A stretch of 5,372 bases of DNA from contig DDBH01000010.1 of the NCBI GenBank assembly GCA_002333405.1, forward strand, positions 3,687 to 9,058, written 5' to 3'. This DNA is from Micrococcales bacterium UBA2037 (lineage in GTDB: Bacteria > Actinomycetota > Actinomycetes > Actinomycetales > Microbacteriaceae). The translations under genes and the position numbers were made by a program. This document shows positions 1 to 4,940 of this stretch, piece by piece. Under the pieces are notes generated by a model that saw only the letters and a program-made list of their open reading frames with translations, ran no database searches and was not told the DNA's origin. Position 1 is the first letter of the stretch. Every line of letters begins with the position of its first letter.

Positions 1-45
1 CTGAAGAGGCACCTGCTGAAGAAGCTGCCGCTGAAGAGCCAAAGG
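1..45 (+). repeat. Three imperfect 15-bp tandem units in the rpsP tail
   Basis: The units are 1-15, 16-30 and 31-45, and each starts with CTGAAGA. In frame they encode pentads of the form Glu-Glu-x-x-Ala. This is a low-complexity coding repeat. The array may extend left of the window. Confidence 0.7.
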
Positions 46-53
46 CCGAATAG
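3..53 (+). CDS. rpsP: 30S ribosomal protein bS16, C-terminal tail (5' part outside window)
   Basis: This is the last 16 codons and TAG stop of a gene entering from the left. The visible residues are only Glu, Ala, Pro and Lys (ending EEPKAE) and form an acidic, disordered tail. Actinobacterial bS16 proteins typically carry such an Ala/Glu-rich extension after the conserved core, and rpsP is the expected neighbour immediately 5' of khpA-rimM-trmD. The conserved bS16 core is outside the window, so the identification rests on tail composition plus gene order. The stop lies 2 nt before the khpA ATG, so the two genes are probably co-transcribed and translationally coupled. Confidence 0.8.
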   Translation, partial: EEAPAEEAAAEEPKAE

Positions 54-55
54 TT

Positions 56-292
56 ATGTTGCAGGCGACCCTCCAGTTTCTAGTTCGTTCCATCGTCAAT
101 AACCCTGACGATGCCACCGTTGCTGCTCGCAAGGTTGGACCGAACGATCTTCTGGAGGTCCGCGTGCACCCAGATGACCTAGGTCGCGTTATCGGTAAAA
201 ACGGCCGAACTGCAACCGCCCTCAGGACGGTTGTAAATGCGCTAGCCGGAGGCAAGCGCGTCCGCGTAGACGTGGTGGATACAGATTTCTAG
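56..292 (+). CDS. khpA: KH-domain RNA-binding protein KhpA
   Basis: A 78-residue protein made of a single type II KH fold. The RNA-binding GxxG loop is visible as VIGKNGRT (G47-K-N-G50), preceded by EVRVHPDDLGRV, a signature of this family. Length and N-terminus (MLQATLQFLVRSIVNNPDD) match the usual full-length form. KhpA family proteins bind RNA, often with partner KhpB (Jag/EloR), and in Firmicutes affect cell division and cell-wall synthesis. In actinobacteria the role is less clear, and the location between rpsP and rimM suggests a link to ribosome assembly or RNA handling (inference). The ATG follows the rpsP stop by 2 nt. AAAGG at 41-45 is a weak ribosome binding site at long spacing, so coupling to rpsP translation is likely. 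Confidence 0.93.
   Translation: MLQATLQFLVRSIVNNPDDATVAARKVGPNDLLEVRVHPDDLGRVIGKNGRTATALRTVVNALAGGKRVRVDVVDTDF
274..287 (+). promoter_or_regulatory. Possible Shine-Dalgarno and AUU start codon for rimM
   Basis: GGTGG (274-278) lies 6 nt before ATT (285-287), which is in frame with rimM. No ATG, GTG or TTG lies in the rimM frame between the in-frame stop TAG (267-269) and GTG 309. The residues encoded from 297 (TELRVGRLL) match the usual RimM N-terminus, which argues for translation starting upstream of GTG 309. If correct, rimM would overlap the khpA end by 8 nt. This is an inference from sequence only. Confidence 0.35.
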
Positions 293-308
293 TTCCACCG
301 AGCTCCGC

Positions 309-839
309 GTGGGCCGCCTGCTCAAAGCACACGGCCTCAAAGGCGCAATCAAATTAGAGCTTTACACTGACAGTCCAAACCAGCGATTTGCCGCAGGCTC
401 TGTCCTCAAGCTTCAGGTCCCCGAAGACTCTGACTGGTTCGGTAAGCACATCACAGTCAAAGAACTTCGCTGGTACAACAGCTCCCCAGTTCTTTTCATC
501 GAGGGTATTGATGACCGCGACCAGGCCGAAGGCCTAATCCGCGCGATTTTGCTTGTAGATCAGCCGCTAGACGAGCTTCCAGCAGAACCAGAAGCCTGGT
601 TTGACCACCAACTGACCGGACTCAAGGTAATTCGAGCTGGAATTGAAATTGGTTCTGTTGTTCGCGTGGATCACATGCCTGCCCAGGATCTTCTAGCCAT
701 AAAGACCGCGGAAACCGAAGTGTTACTGCCGTTTATCAAGAGCTTCGTGCCTAGAGTTGACCTGGAAGCTGGGCTGGTAGAAATTACCCCACCAGGTGGA
801 CTTTTTGAGGACGTGAGCGAGGCTGTCGATGAAAATTGA
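309..839 (+). CDS. rimM: Ribosome maturation factor RimM
   Basis: RimM binds ribosomal protein uS19 and assists maturation of the 30S head (16S rRNA 3' domain). From GTG 309 the protein has 176 residues. Residues 1-86 form the N-terminal RimM beta-barrel (GRLLKAHGLKGAIKLELYTD, then LRWYN and GIDDRDQAEGL). Residues 96-165 form the PRC-barrel domain (WFDHQLTGLKV, LLPF, FVPRVDLEAG, ITPPGGLFED). The start is uncertain. GTG 309 has no good ribosome binding site and encodes what is normally an internal Val in the conserved LRVGRL motif. An AUU at 285 would give 184 residues and restore that strand. The 3' end overlaps trmD by 11 nt, so the pair is translationally coupled, as expected for this conserved operon. 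Confidence 0.95.
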   Translation: MGRLLKAHGLKGAIKLELYTDSPNQRFAAGSVLKLQVPEDSDWFGKHITVKELRWYNSSPVLFIEGIDDRDQAEGLIRAILLVDQPLDELPAEPEAWFDHQLTGLKVIRAGIEIGSVVRVDHMPAQDLLAIKTAETEVLLPFIKSFVPRVDLEAGLVEITPPGGLFEDVSEAVDEN

Positions 840-1515
840 CGCGGTCAGTATTTTCCCTGACTTCTTCGATGTTCTAGACATCTCGCTGCTTGGCAAAGCC
901 CGCGACCAGGGCCTGATTGAATTTCAAGCTCACGACTTGCGCAAGTGGACCAGCGATAAGCACAAGACTGTGGATGACTCACCCTATGGCGGCGGCGCCG
1001 GAATGGTCATGAAGCCCGAGCCTTGGGGCGAGGCCTTCGATGAGTTGATTGGAAAAGAGCAAAAGCCGGTCGTTATCTTCACAACACCTGCCGGGATTCC
1101 GTTCACGCAGGAACTTGCTGTCGAATTATCAAAAAAGCCGCATCTGCTTTTTGCCTGCGGGAGGTACGAGGGTATTGACCAGCGAGTAGTCGACTACGCA
1201 GCGGGCGAAACTGAGGTGCTCGAGGTTTCGATTGGCGATTACGTCCTAAATGGCGGCGAGGTTGCTGCCGTTGCCATGATTGAGGCGATTTGTCGGCTCA
1301 TTCCTGGCGTGATCGGTAACAGTGAATCTCTGACCGAAGAATCTCATAACTCTGGTTTGTTGGAGTACCCGAGTTACACCAAGCCCGCTAGCTGGAGGTC
1401 ACTCCAAGTCCCTGACGTGCTGCTATCTGGTCATCATGCTGAAATCGAAAAGTGGAGGCACCAGCAATCACTTCTAAGAACTGGCAAAAACCGGCCAGAT
1501 TTACTCGACGATTAG
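829..1515 (+). CDS. trmD: tRNA (guanosine(37)-N1)-methyltransferase TrmD
   Basis: TrmD methylates G37 next to the anticodon of tRNAs reading CNN codons, using S-adenosylmethionine, and so prevents +1 frameshifting. The 228-residue protein shows the SPOUT trefoil-knot signatures: PYGGGAGMVMKPEP (52-65), CGRYEGIDQRV (110-120), SIGDYVLNGGE (134-144), RLIPGV (156-161) and LLEYPSYTKP (177-186). The C-terminal helical tRNA-binding domain follows (LLSGHHAEIEKWR and RRP-like RPDLL). R156 aligns by eye with E. coli Arg154. The residue at the place of catalytic Asp169 is Glu171 (LTEESH). GCGAGG at 817-822 serves as the ribosome binding site, 6 nt before the ATG and inside the rimM end. The protein is at the short end of the family range and lacks the long C-terminal tail of the E. 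coli protein. Confidence 0.97.
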   Translation: MKIDAVSIFPDFFDVLDISLLGKARDQGLIEFQAHDLRKWTSDKHKTVDDSPYGGGAGMVMKPEPWGEAFDELIGKEQKPVVIFTTPAGIPFTQELAVELSKKPHLLFACGRYEGIDQRVVDYAAGETEVLEVSIGDYVLNGGEVAAVAMIEAICRLIPGVIGNSESLTEESHNSGLLEYPSYTKPASWRSLQVPDVLLSGHHAEIEKWRHQQSLLRTGKNRPDLLDD

Positions 1516-1544
1516 TTGCCATTGTGCCCGGCCTGTGGCAGACT
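1516..1544 (+). promoter_or_regulatory. Candidate extended -10 promoter for rplS
   Basis: TTGCCA (1516-1521) resembles a -35 box. A 17-bp spacer separates it from CAGACT (1539-1544), which fits -10 at its second and last positions and is preceded by TGG (1536-1538), the TGn of an extended -10. Transcription would start near 1551, leaving a leader of about 95 nt before rplS. The position, right after the trmD stop and before a highly expressed ribosomal protein gene, makes an internal promoter sensible. The -10 match is only partial. Confidence 0.45.
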
Positions 1545-1554
1545 TTCTAGTCGA

Positions 1555-1586
1555 GCCCAAACATCTCTGCCGCAGGGGAGCTGGGC
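1555..1586 (+). promoter_or_regulatory. GC-rich hairpin in the rplS leader, possible bL19-responsive element
   Basis: GCCCA (1555-1559) pairs with TGGGC (1582-1586). Inside it, CTCT (1565-1568) pairs with GGAG (1577-1580) allowing one U-G pair, and CC (1570-1571) pairs with GG (1575-1576) across a GCA loop with G1569 bulged. The result is a two-storey stem with an internal asymmetry. No T-run follows, so it is not an intrinsic terminator. Ribosomal protein leaders, including one for L19 in Firmicutes, act by autoregulation. Whether this one does is an inference. Confidence 0.45.
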
Positions 1587-1629
1587 CCAACAAATTATTA
1601 GACACTAGCCATTTTGACCTGCGCGCAAA

Positions 1630-1636
1630 AGGAAAG
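1630..1636 (+). promoter_or_regulatory. Ribosome binding site of rplS
   Basis: AGGAAAG lies 8 nt upstream of ATG 1645 in an A-rich, probably unstructured stretch. This is among the clearest Shine-Dalgarno sites in the window and fits high translation of a ribosomal protein. Confidence 0.75.
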
Positions 1637-1644
1637 AAATAAAA

Positions 1645-1995
1645 ATGAACATTCTTGATGAACTAGATGCAAAATCTCTTCGCACCGATATCCCAGACTT
1701 CCGTGCCGGTGACACCGTAAAGGTTCACGTAAAGATCATTGAGGGTAACCGCAGCCGTGTTCAGGTTTTCCAGGGAATCGTTATTCGCCGTTCAGGTGAC
1801 AGCGTTCGCGAGACCTTCACCGTGCGTAAAGTTTCTTTCCAGGTTGGTGTAGAGCGTACCTTCCCAGTCCACAGCCCAGTTCTTGAAATGATCGAGCTGG
1901 TATCACGTGGTGATGTGCGACGCGCAAAGCTTTACTACTTGCGCAATCTTCGCGGCAAGGCTGCAAAGATTCGCGAAAAGCGCGACAACGTTTAA
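1645..1995 (+). CDS. rplS: 50S ribosomal protein bL19
   Basis: bL19 sits at the 30S-50S interface, near the A-site side of the large subunit, and contributes to intersubunit bridges. The 116-residue product is the usual full length. Diagnostic stretches are FRAGDTVKVHVKIIEGNRSR (19-38), VFQGIVIRRSG (41-51), ETFTVRKVSF (56-65), VGVERTFPVHSP (67-78) and the basic C-terminus RRAKLYYLRNLRGKAAKIRE. Residue 66 is Gln where many homologues have Gly. I believe Gln occurs in related actinobacteria, so this is probably lineage variation. The gene is preceded by its own leader and a good ribosome binding site, and is followed after 12 nt by lepB in the same frame. Confidence 0.98.
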   Translation: MNILDELDAKSLRTDIPDFRAGDTVKVHVKIIEGNRSRVQVFQGIVIRRSGDSVRETFTVRKVSFQVGVERTFPVHSPVLEMIELVSRGDVRRAKLYYLRNLRGKAAKIREKRDNV

Positions 1996-2007
1996 CATCC
2001 ACTAAAG

Positions 2008-2757
2008 ATGTCACTTGGCGGAGGATCTAGGCCTAGACGGTCTGGGGTCTTAAGCCTGTTCAGACGGAAGCTCCGCAGAGCCAGGAAAAATTGGTTTCTA
2101 GCTTTTCTAGTCGATTTTGTTGCAATCGTTGGCGCTGCGCTTATCCTGTCTGTCCTTTTCAAGGCTTTTCTGGTGCGGTCCTTCTTCATACCCTCCGGGT
2201 CAATGCTTGAAACACTCCAGATCAACGATCGAATAATCGTCAATGTTTTGGTGCCGGAAGTAATTCCAGTCCAACATGGCGACATTGTTGTATTCAAGGA
2301 CCCAGGTGGTTGGCTTGGGGTCGCTCCTACTCAGCAGAAGGAACCGCTGCAGGAGTTCAGCGATTTCGTGCTTGGGACATTTGGCATTACTGCCCCTGAC
2401 TCAGCAGAACATTTGGTAAAGAGGGTAATCGGCCTTCCAGGAGACGTGGTCACCTGTTGCAATGCCGATGGTCAGCTGCTGGTAAACGGCCAAGCTATTG
2501 ACGAGGTCTACATCAGAGCAGGGGCCAGCCCATCCGACATTGAATTCTCAGTTACCGTGCCGGAGGGTCATGTTTGGGTCATGGGCGATAATCGCGGGAA
2601 CTCAACTGATTCCAGATATCATCAGGACCTTCCAACCGGCGGCTTTGTTTCACTGGACGTTGTTGTGGGCAGGGCATTCCTGATTAGCTGGCCGGTAGAA
2701 AACTGGACATATCTGGATAATCATCAGGATGTCTTTAGTGACGTACCCAAACCTTGA
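2008..2757 (+). CDS. lepB: Signal peptidase I
   Basis: A membrane-anchored serine protease that removes signal peptides from Sec- and Tat-exported proteins on the outer face of the cytoplasmic membrane. The 249-residue protein has a basic cytosolic N-terminus (1-28), one hydrophobic anchor at about 29-56, and the S26 family boxes in order. Box B is IPSGSMLETL with catalytic Ser65, box C is NDRIIVNVLV (73-82), box D is LVKRVIGLPGD with general-base Lys138, and box E is MGDNRGNSTDSR (192-203). A CC pair at 150-151 (VVTCCNADG) matches actinobacterial signal peptidases. ATG 2008 is 12 nt after the rplS stop with only a weak ribosome binding site (TAAAG), so coupling to rplS is likely. The 3' end overlaps rnhB by 29 nt. 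Confidence 0.97.
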   Translation: MSLGGGSRPRRSGVLSLFRRKLRRARKNWFLAFLVDFVAIVGAALILSVLFKAFLVRSFFIPSGSMLETLQINDRIIVNVLVPEVIPVQHGDIVVFKDPGGWLGVAPTQQKEPLQEFSDFVLGTFGITAPDSAEHLVKRVIGLPGDVVTCCNADGQLLVNGQAIDEVYIRAGASPSDIEFSVTVPEGHVWVMGDNRGNSTDSRYHQDLPTGGFVSLDVVVGRAFLISWPVENWTYLDNHQDVFSDVPKP

Positions 2758-3370
2758 TCTAGAGCGAGAGCTGCTGGCAAATTACCGGTTTGTAATCGGT
2801 ATCGATGAGGTCGGCCGGGGAGCCCTTGCAGGGCCTGTGGCCGTCGGTGCTTTTGCTCTTAGCTCGGACGGACTGGGTTTCATGCCCAGCACTCTGCGGG
2901 ATTCAAAGCTGGTGCCTGAACCCAAGCGAAAGCCGCTGGCTGTTGAGGTGGCAAGTTGGGGAACGGCCCGCGTTGGCTTTAGCTCGGTTCAAGTAATCGA
3001 GCAAAAGGGCATCAACAACGCCCTGAGGCTTGCGGCGCTCGACTCGCTATCAGGCTTTGAGCTACAGGACACCATCGTGCTGCTGGACGGAAGCCACGAC
3101 TGGCTTGGTGACTGCGGCGCCGAAGTTGTTGTCAGAGTAAAGGCCGACCGAGATTGTGGCAGTGTCGCCGGAGCCGCCATCAGCGCAAAAGTGGCAAGGG
3201 ATGAACTCATGACTTCGCTGTCGAAAGATTTCCCCGATTACGGCTGGGACTCAAATAAGGGCTATGCCGCTCCGAGCCACATCAAGGCCCTGCAATCGAT
3301 GGGCCCAAGCCAGCACCACCGTTTGAGTTGGCTAACAAAAATTCTTGGAGACCAGACAGCTCTGTTTTGA
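2729..3370 (+). CDS. rnhB: Ribonuclease HII
   Basis: RNase HII cuts RNA in RNA/DNA hybrids and starts removal of single ribonucleotides left in DNA by replication. The 213-residue protein carries the full active site: Asp26-Glu27 in IGIDEVGRGALAGPV, Asp120 in VLLDGSHDWL, and Asp140 in VKADRDCGSVAGAAISAKV. The C-terminal YGWDSNKGYAAPSH is also typical. Two starts are possible. ATG 2729 has only a distant, weak ribosome binding site. GTG 2738 (210 residues) has AGGA at 2726-2729 at 8-nt spacing. Both keep the family N-terminus, where an LDLERELL motif precedes the first strand. Overlap with lepB is 29 nt or 20 nt respectively, implying coupled translation. Confidence 0.97.
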   Translation: MSLVTYPNLDLERELLANYRFVIGIDEVGRGALAGPVAVGAFALSSDGLGFMPSTLRDSKLVPEPKRKPLAVEVASWGTARVGFSSVQVIEQKGINNALRLAALDSLSGFELQDTIVLLDGSHDWLGDCGAEVVVRVKADRDCGSVAGAAISAKVARDELMTSLSKDFPDYGWDSNKGYAAPSHIKALQSMGPSQHHRLSWLTKILGDQTALF

Positions 3371-3389
3371 GGGTTAGGATTTATGCATA

Positions 3390-3719
3390 ATGGACGACAA
3401 CGATTTCGAAGACTACGACAGGGACGCTGAGCTCGCTCTCTATCGCGAGTACCGAGATGTCGTAAAAATGTTCCGCTTCGTTATTGAAACCGAGCGCAGG
3501 TTCTATCTTGCCAATGAGGTGGAGCTGAAGCGGGTCGACACCGCAACTGATTTCTACTTCGAGCTTGCGATGACAGACGTTTGGGTTTGGGATATTTACC
3601 GGACCGATCGCTTCGTAAAGCAGGTCAAAGTCATGACGTTCAAGGACGTGAACGTCGAGGAAATCGGTAGTCAGGAAATCGAGATTCCTGAAGAGTTAGC
3701 AGTTGGCGATCAGCCCTAG
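3390..3719 (+). CDS. DUF2469 family protein, function unknown
   Basis: A 109-residue soluble acidic protein with no signal peptide or membrane segment. I recognise the DUF2469 family from LYREYRDVVKMFRFVIETERRFYLAN (17-42), the central FYFELAMTDVWVWDIYR and FVKQVKVMTFKDVNVEEI. The family is characteristic of Actinobacteria and is usually found next to rnhB, as here. No biochemical role is established that I know of. The alternation of aromatic and acidic residues suggests a small alpha/beta fold (inference). ATG 3390 lies 19 nt after the rnhB stop. AGGA at 3376-3379 is the likely ribosome binding site at a rather long 10-nt spacing. The variable N-terminus is Asp-rich (MDDNDFEDYDRD). Confidence 0.92.
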   Translation: MDDNDFEDYDRDAELALYREYRDVVKMFRFVIETERRFYLANEVELKRVDTATDFYFELAMTDVWVWDIYRTDRFVKQVKVMTFKDVNVEEIGSQEIEIPEELAVGDQP

Positions 3720-3770
3720 TTACTAACAGCTCAAGCAATAGCCCCAAGTAATCGGGTTCAAGTTTGCGAC

Positions 3771-3789
3771 CCTCTCCTAAAACAAGAGG
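3771..3789 (+). promoter_or_regulatory. Small hairpin covering the dprA ribosome binding site
   Basis: CCTCT (3771-3775) is the exact reverse complement of AGAGG (3785-3789), with a 9-nt loop between them. The right arm is the core of the dprA Shine-Dalgarno (AAGAGGTGA). A 5-bp stem is weak and may only damp translation. The rest of the 3720-3794 spacer shows no gene, promoter or terminator that I can support. Confidence 0.35.
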
Positions 3790-3794
3790 TGATT

Positions 3795-4856
3795 ATGAAA
3801 CTCGATACTGACCAACTTGAAACCATCCGCTACTCGATGCTCTCAGAGCCCGGGGATGCACTGGCTCATTTGCTGTTCGAGCAATTCGGTTCCAGCGTGA
3901 GCATGAAACCGACTGAGCCCAAAGCGCTGAGAACAGTCACGGATTTTCTGCTCGAGTTCCATCCAGAAAAACTAAGTAATTTGCCCGGCCTGATTGAGCG
4001 ATTCGAATTTCGAAGCGCACTTATTGACCTCAAAGCCACCATCAACAAAGCCACGCGCTGGGGTGCTAGGCCGGTATTTTTCAGTGAGCTACCCGGCCTG
4101 GCAAATCGACTTGCTGACCTTGGCGATCACGCACCGTATTTGGTTTGGGTAGCTGGAGACCCAGCCGCACTGGAGCTGGACTATGCCGGTGTTGTCGGCA
4201 CCAGAACTCCAACTCCAACCGGGCTCAACAACACTTCCAAACTTGTTCGAATGCTGAACCGGCCCGTGGTTTCCGGCGGAGCCAAGGGAATAGACGCTGC
4301 AAGTCATCGGTCGGCACTGGATGCAGGATTGCCAACAATTGCATTCATGGCCGGAGGAATCGACCGAGCATATCCTTTGGAGAACTGGTCGCTATTTCAT
4401 GAGTTGGTGCGCTCTGGTGGGGCACTGGTGTCCGAACTAGCGCCTGGAACTGCTCCCAGCCGATTTCGCTTTCTGCAGCGGAACCGGCTCATCGCAGCGA
4501 CTTCAAGCGAGCTCTATGTGGTGCAGGCTGCCTATCGGTCGGGATCCAGGAACACCGCAAATGCTGCTCGGATGCTTGGTCGGGAGGTCTACGCAGTTCC
4601 AGGGGCATGGTCTGACCGCGCCTGCCAGGGCACAAATGCCATGATTCAGGAGGGGTTAGCCAAAGCCTTTCATTTAGACTTTTGCAAAAGGTTTGACCCG
4701 GAAGATTCCAGAAGAAGAGTGGAGGATGCAATCCGAAACGGGGCAAGAACAAACATCGAAATTGCCGCAGAATCGGGATTGCGATTACAGGTTGTGGAGC
4801 AGTTCGCTAAGGCAATTGAGCTTGATGGGCACTCAGTGCCAACTGCCCAGTTGTGA
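3795..4856 (+). CDS. dprA: DNA processing protein DprA (Smf family)
   Basis: DprA binds incoming single-stranded DNA and loads RecA onto it during natural transformation. It is also present in many species not known to be competent. From ATG 3795 the protein has 353 residues. Residues 1-115 are a variable N-terminal region ending in the typical LADLGDHAPYLVWVAGDP. The Rossmann-like core follows: VVGTRTPTPTG, SGGAKGIDAASH (160-171), FMAGGIDRAYPLEN, ALVSELAPGTAP, RNRLIA (229-234), YVVQAAYRSGSRNTANA, VPG and GTNAMI. A winged-helix tail lies at about 306-353. Q244 replaces the common Glu of VVEA. AAGAGGTGA at 3784-3792 places the start at ATG 3795, because the alternative GTG 3789 lies within that site. 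yraN and comM, frequent upstream neighbours, are absent. Confidence 0.95.
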   Translation: MKLDTDQLETIRYSMLSEPGDALAHLLFEQFGSSVSMKPTEPKALRTVTDFLLEFHPEKLSNLPGLIERFEFRSALIDLKATINKATRWGARPVFFSELPGLANRLADLGDHAPYLVWVAGDPAALELDYAGVVGTRTPTPTGLNNTSKLVRMLNRPVVSGGAKGIDAASHRSALDAGLPTIAFMAGGIDRAYPLENWSLFHELVRSGGALVSELAPGTAPSRFRFLQRNRLIAATSSELYVVQAAYRSGSRNTANAARMLGREVYAVPGAWSDRACQGTNAMIQEGLAKAFHLDFCKRFDPEDSRRRVEDAIRNGARTNIEIAAESGLRLQVVEQFAKAIELDGHSVPTAQL

Positions 4857-4928
4857 TCGCAGGTTAGTCGACACAGCGCTTAGGTTTTGCAAGGGCGCGT
4901 TAGTTGCCTTGAGATTGAATTTCGAGAT

Positions 4929-4934
4929 TAGTGT
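4929..4934 (+). promoter_or_regulatory. Possible -10 element for a leaderless xerC transcript
   Basis: TAGTGT fits the TAnnnT pattern and ends 6 nt before the xerC ATG, so a transcript would begin at or next to the A of the start codon. No Shine-Dalgarno is visible upstream of that ATG. The only -35-like sequence is TTGCCT (4904-4909) at an unfavourable 19-nt spacing. The rest of the dprA-xerC spacer (4857-4940) shows no gene. Confidence 0.3.
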
Positions 4935-4940
4935 TTTGTT

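Noticed and set aside
1993..2010. rplS and lepB lie in the same frame, separated by TAA and four codons, raising the idea of stop readthrough to a fusion
   Set aside because: TAA is a strong stop, no recoding signal is visible, and both proteins have normal family ends. The shared frame is a one-in-three coincidence.
1992..2297. Minus-strand open frame of 101 codons opposite the start of lepB
   Set aside because: It lies entirely opposite lepB, whose catalytic boxes are clear. The translation shows no recognisable domain and is rich in Ser, Arg and Thr, as expected from an antisense shadow.
3365..3391. Promoter-like CATAAT at 3386-3391 with TTGAGG at 3367-3372
   Set aside because: The 13-bp spacing is too short, and the start site would fall inside the DUF2469 gene.
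3383..3430. 15-codon basic open frame starting at ATG 3383, overlapping the DUF2469 start out of frame
   Set aside because: Its ATG is only 3 nt from the AGGA ribosome binding site, too close for good initiation, and the peptide has no known counterpart. It is most likely chance.
4145..4402. Plus-strand open frame of 85 codons in another frame of dprA
   Set aside because: The DprA frame carries all family motifs in this stretch. The alternative reading looks random.
4489..4752. Minus-strand open frame of 87 codons inside dprA
   Set aside because: It is antisense to conserved dprA motifs and has no ribosome binding site or recognisable family.
4876..4898. Hairpin GCGCTT / GGGCGC downstream of dprA as an intrinsic terminator
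   Set aside because: Only four canonical pairs plus two G-U pairs enclose an 11-nt loop, and no T-run follows. This is too weak to call a terminator.
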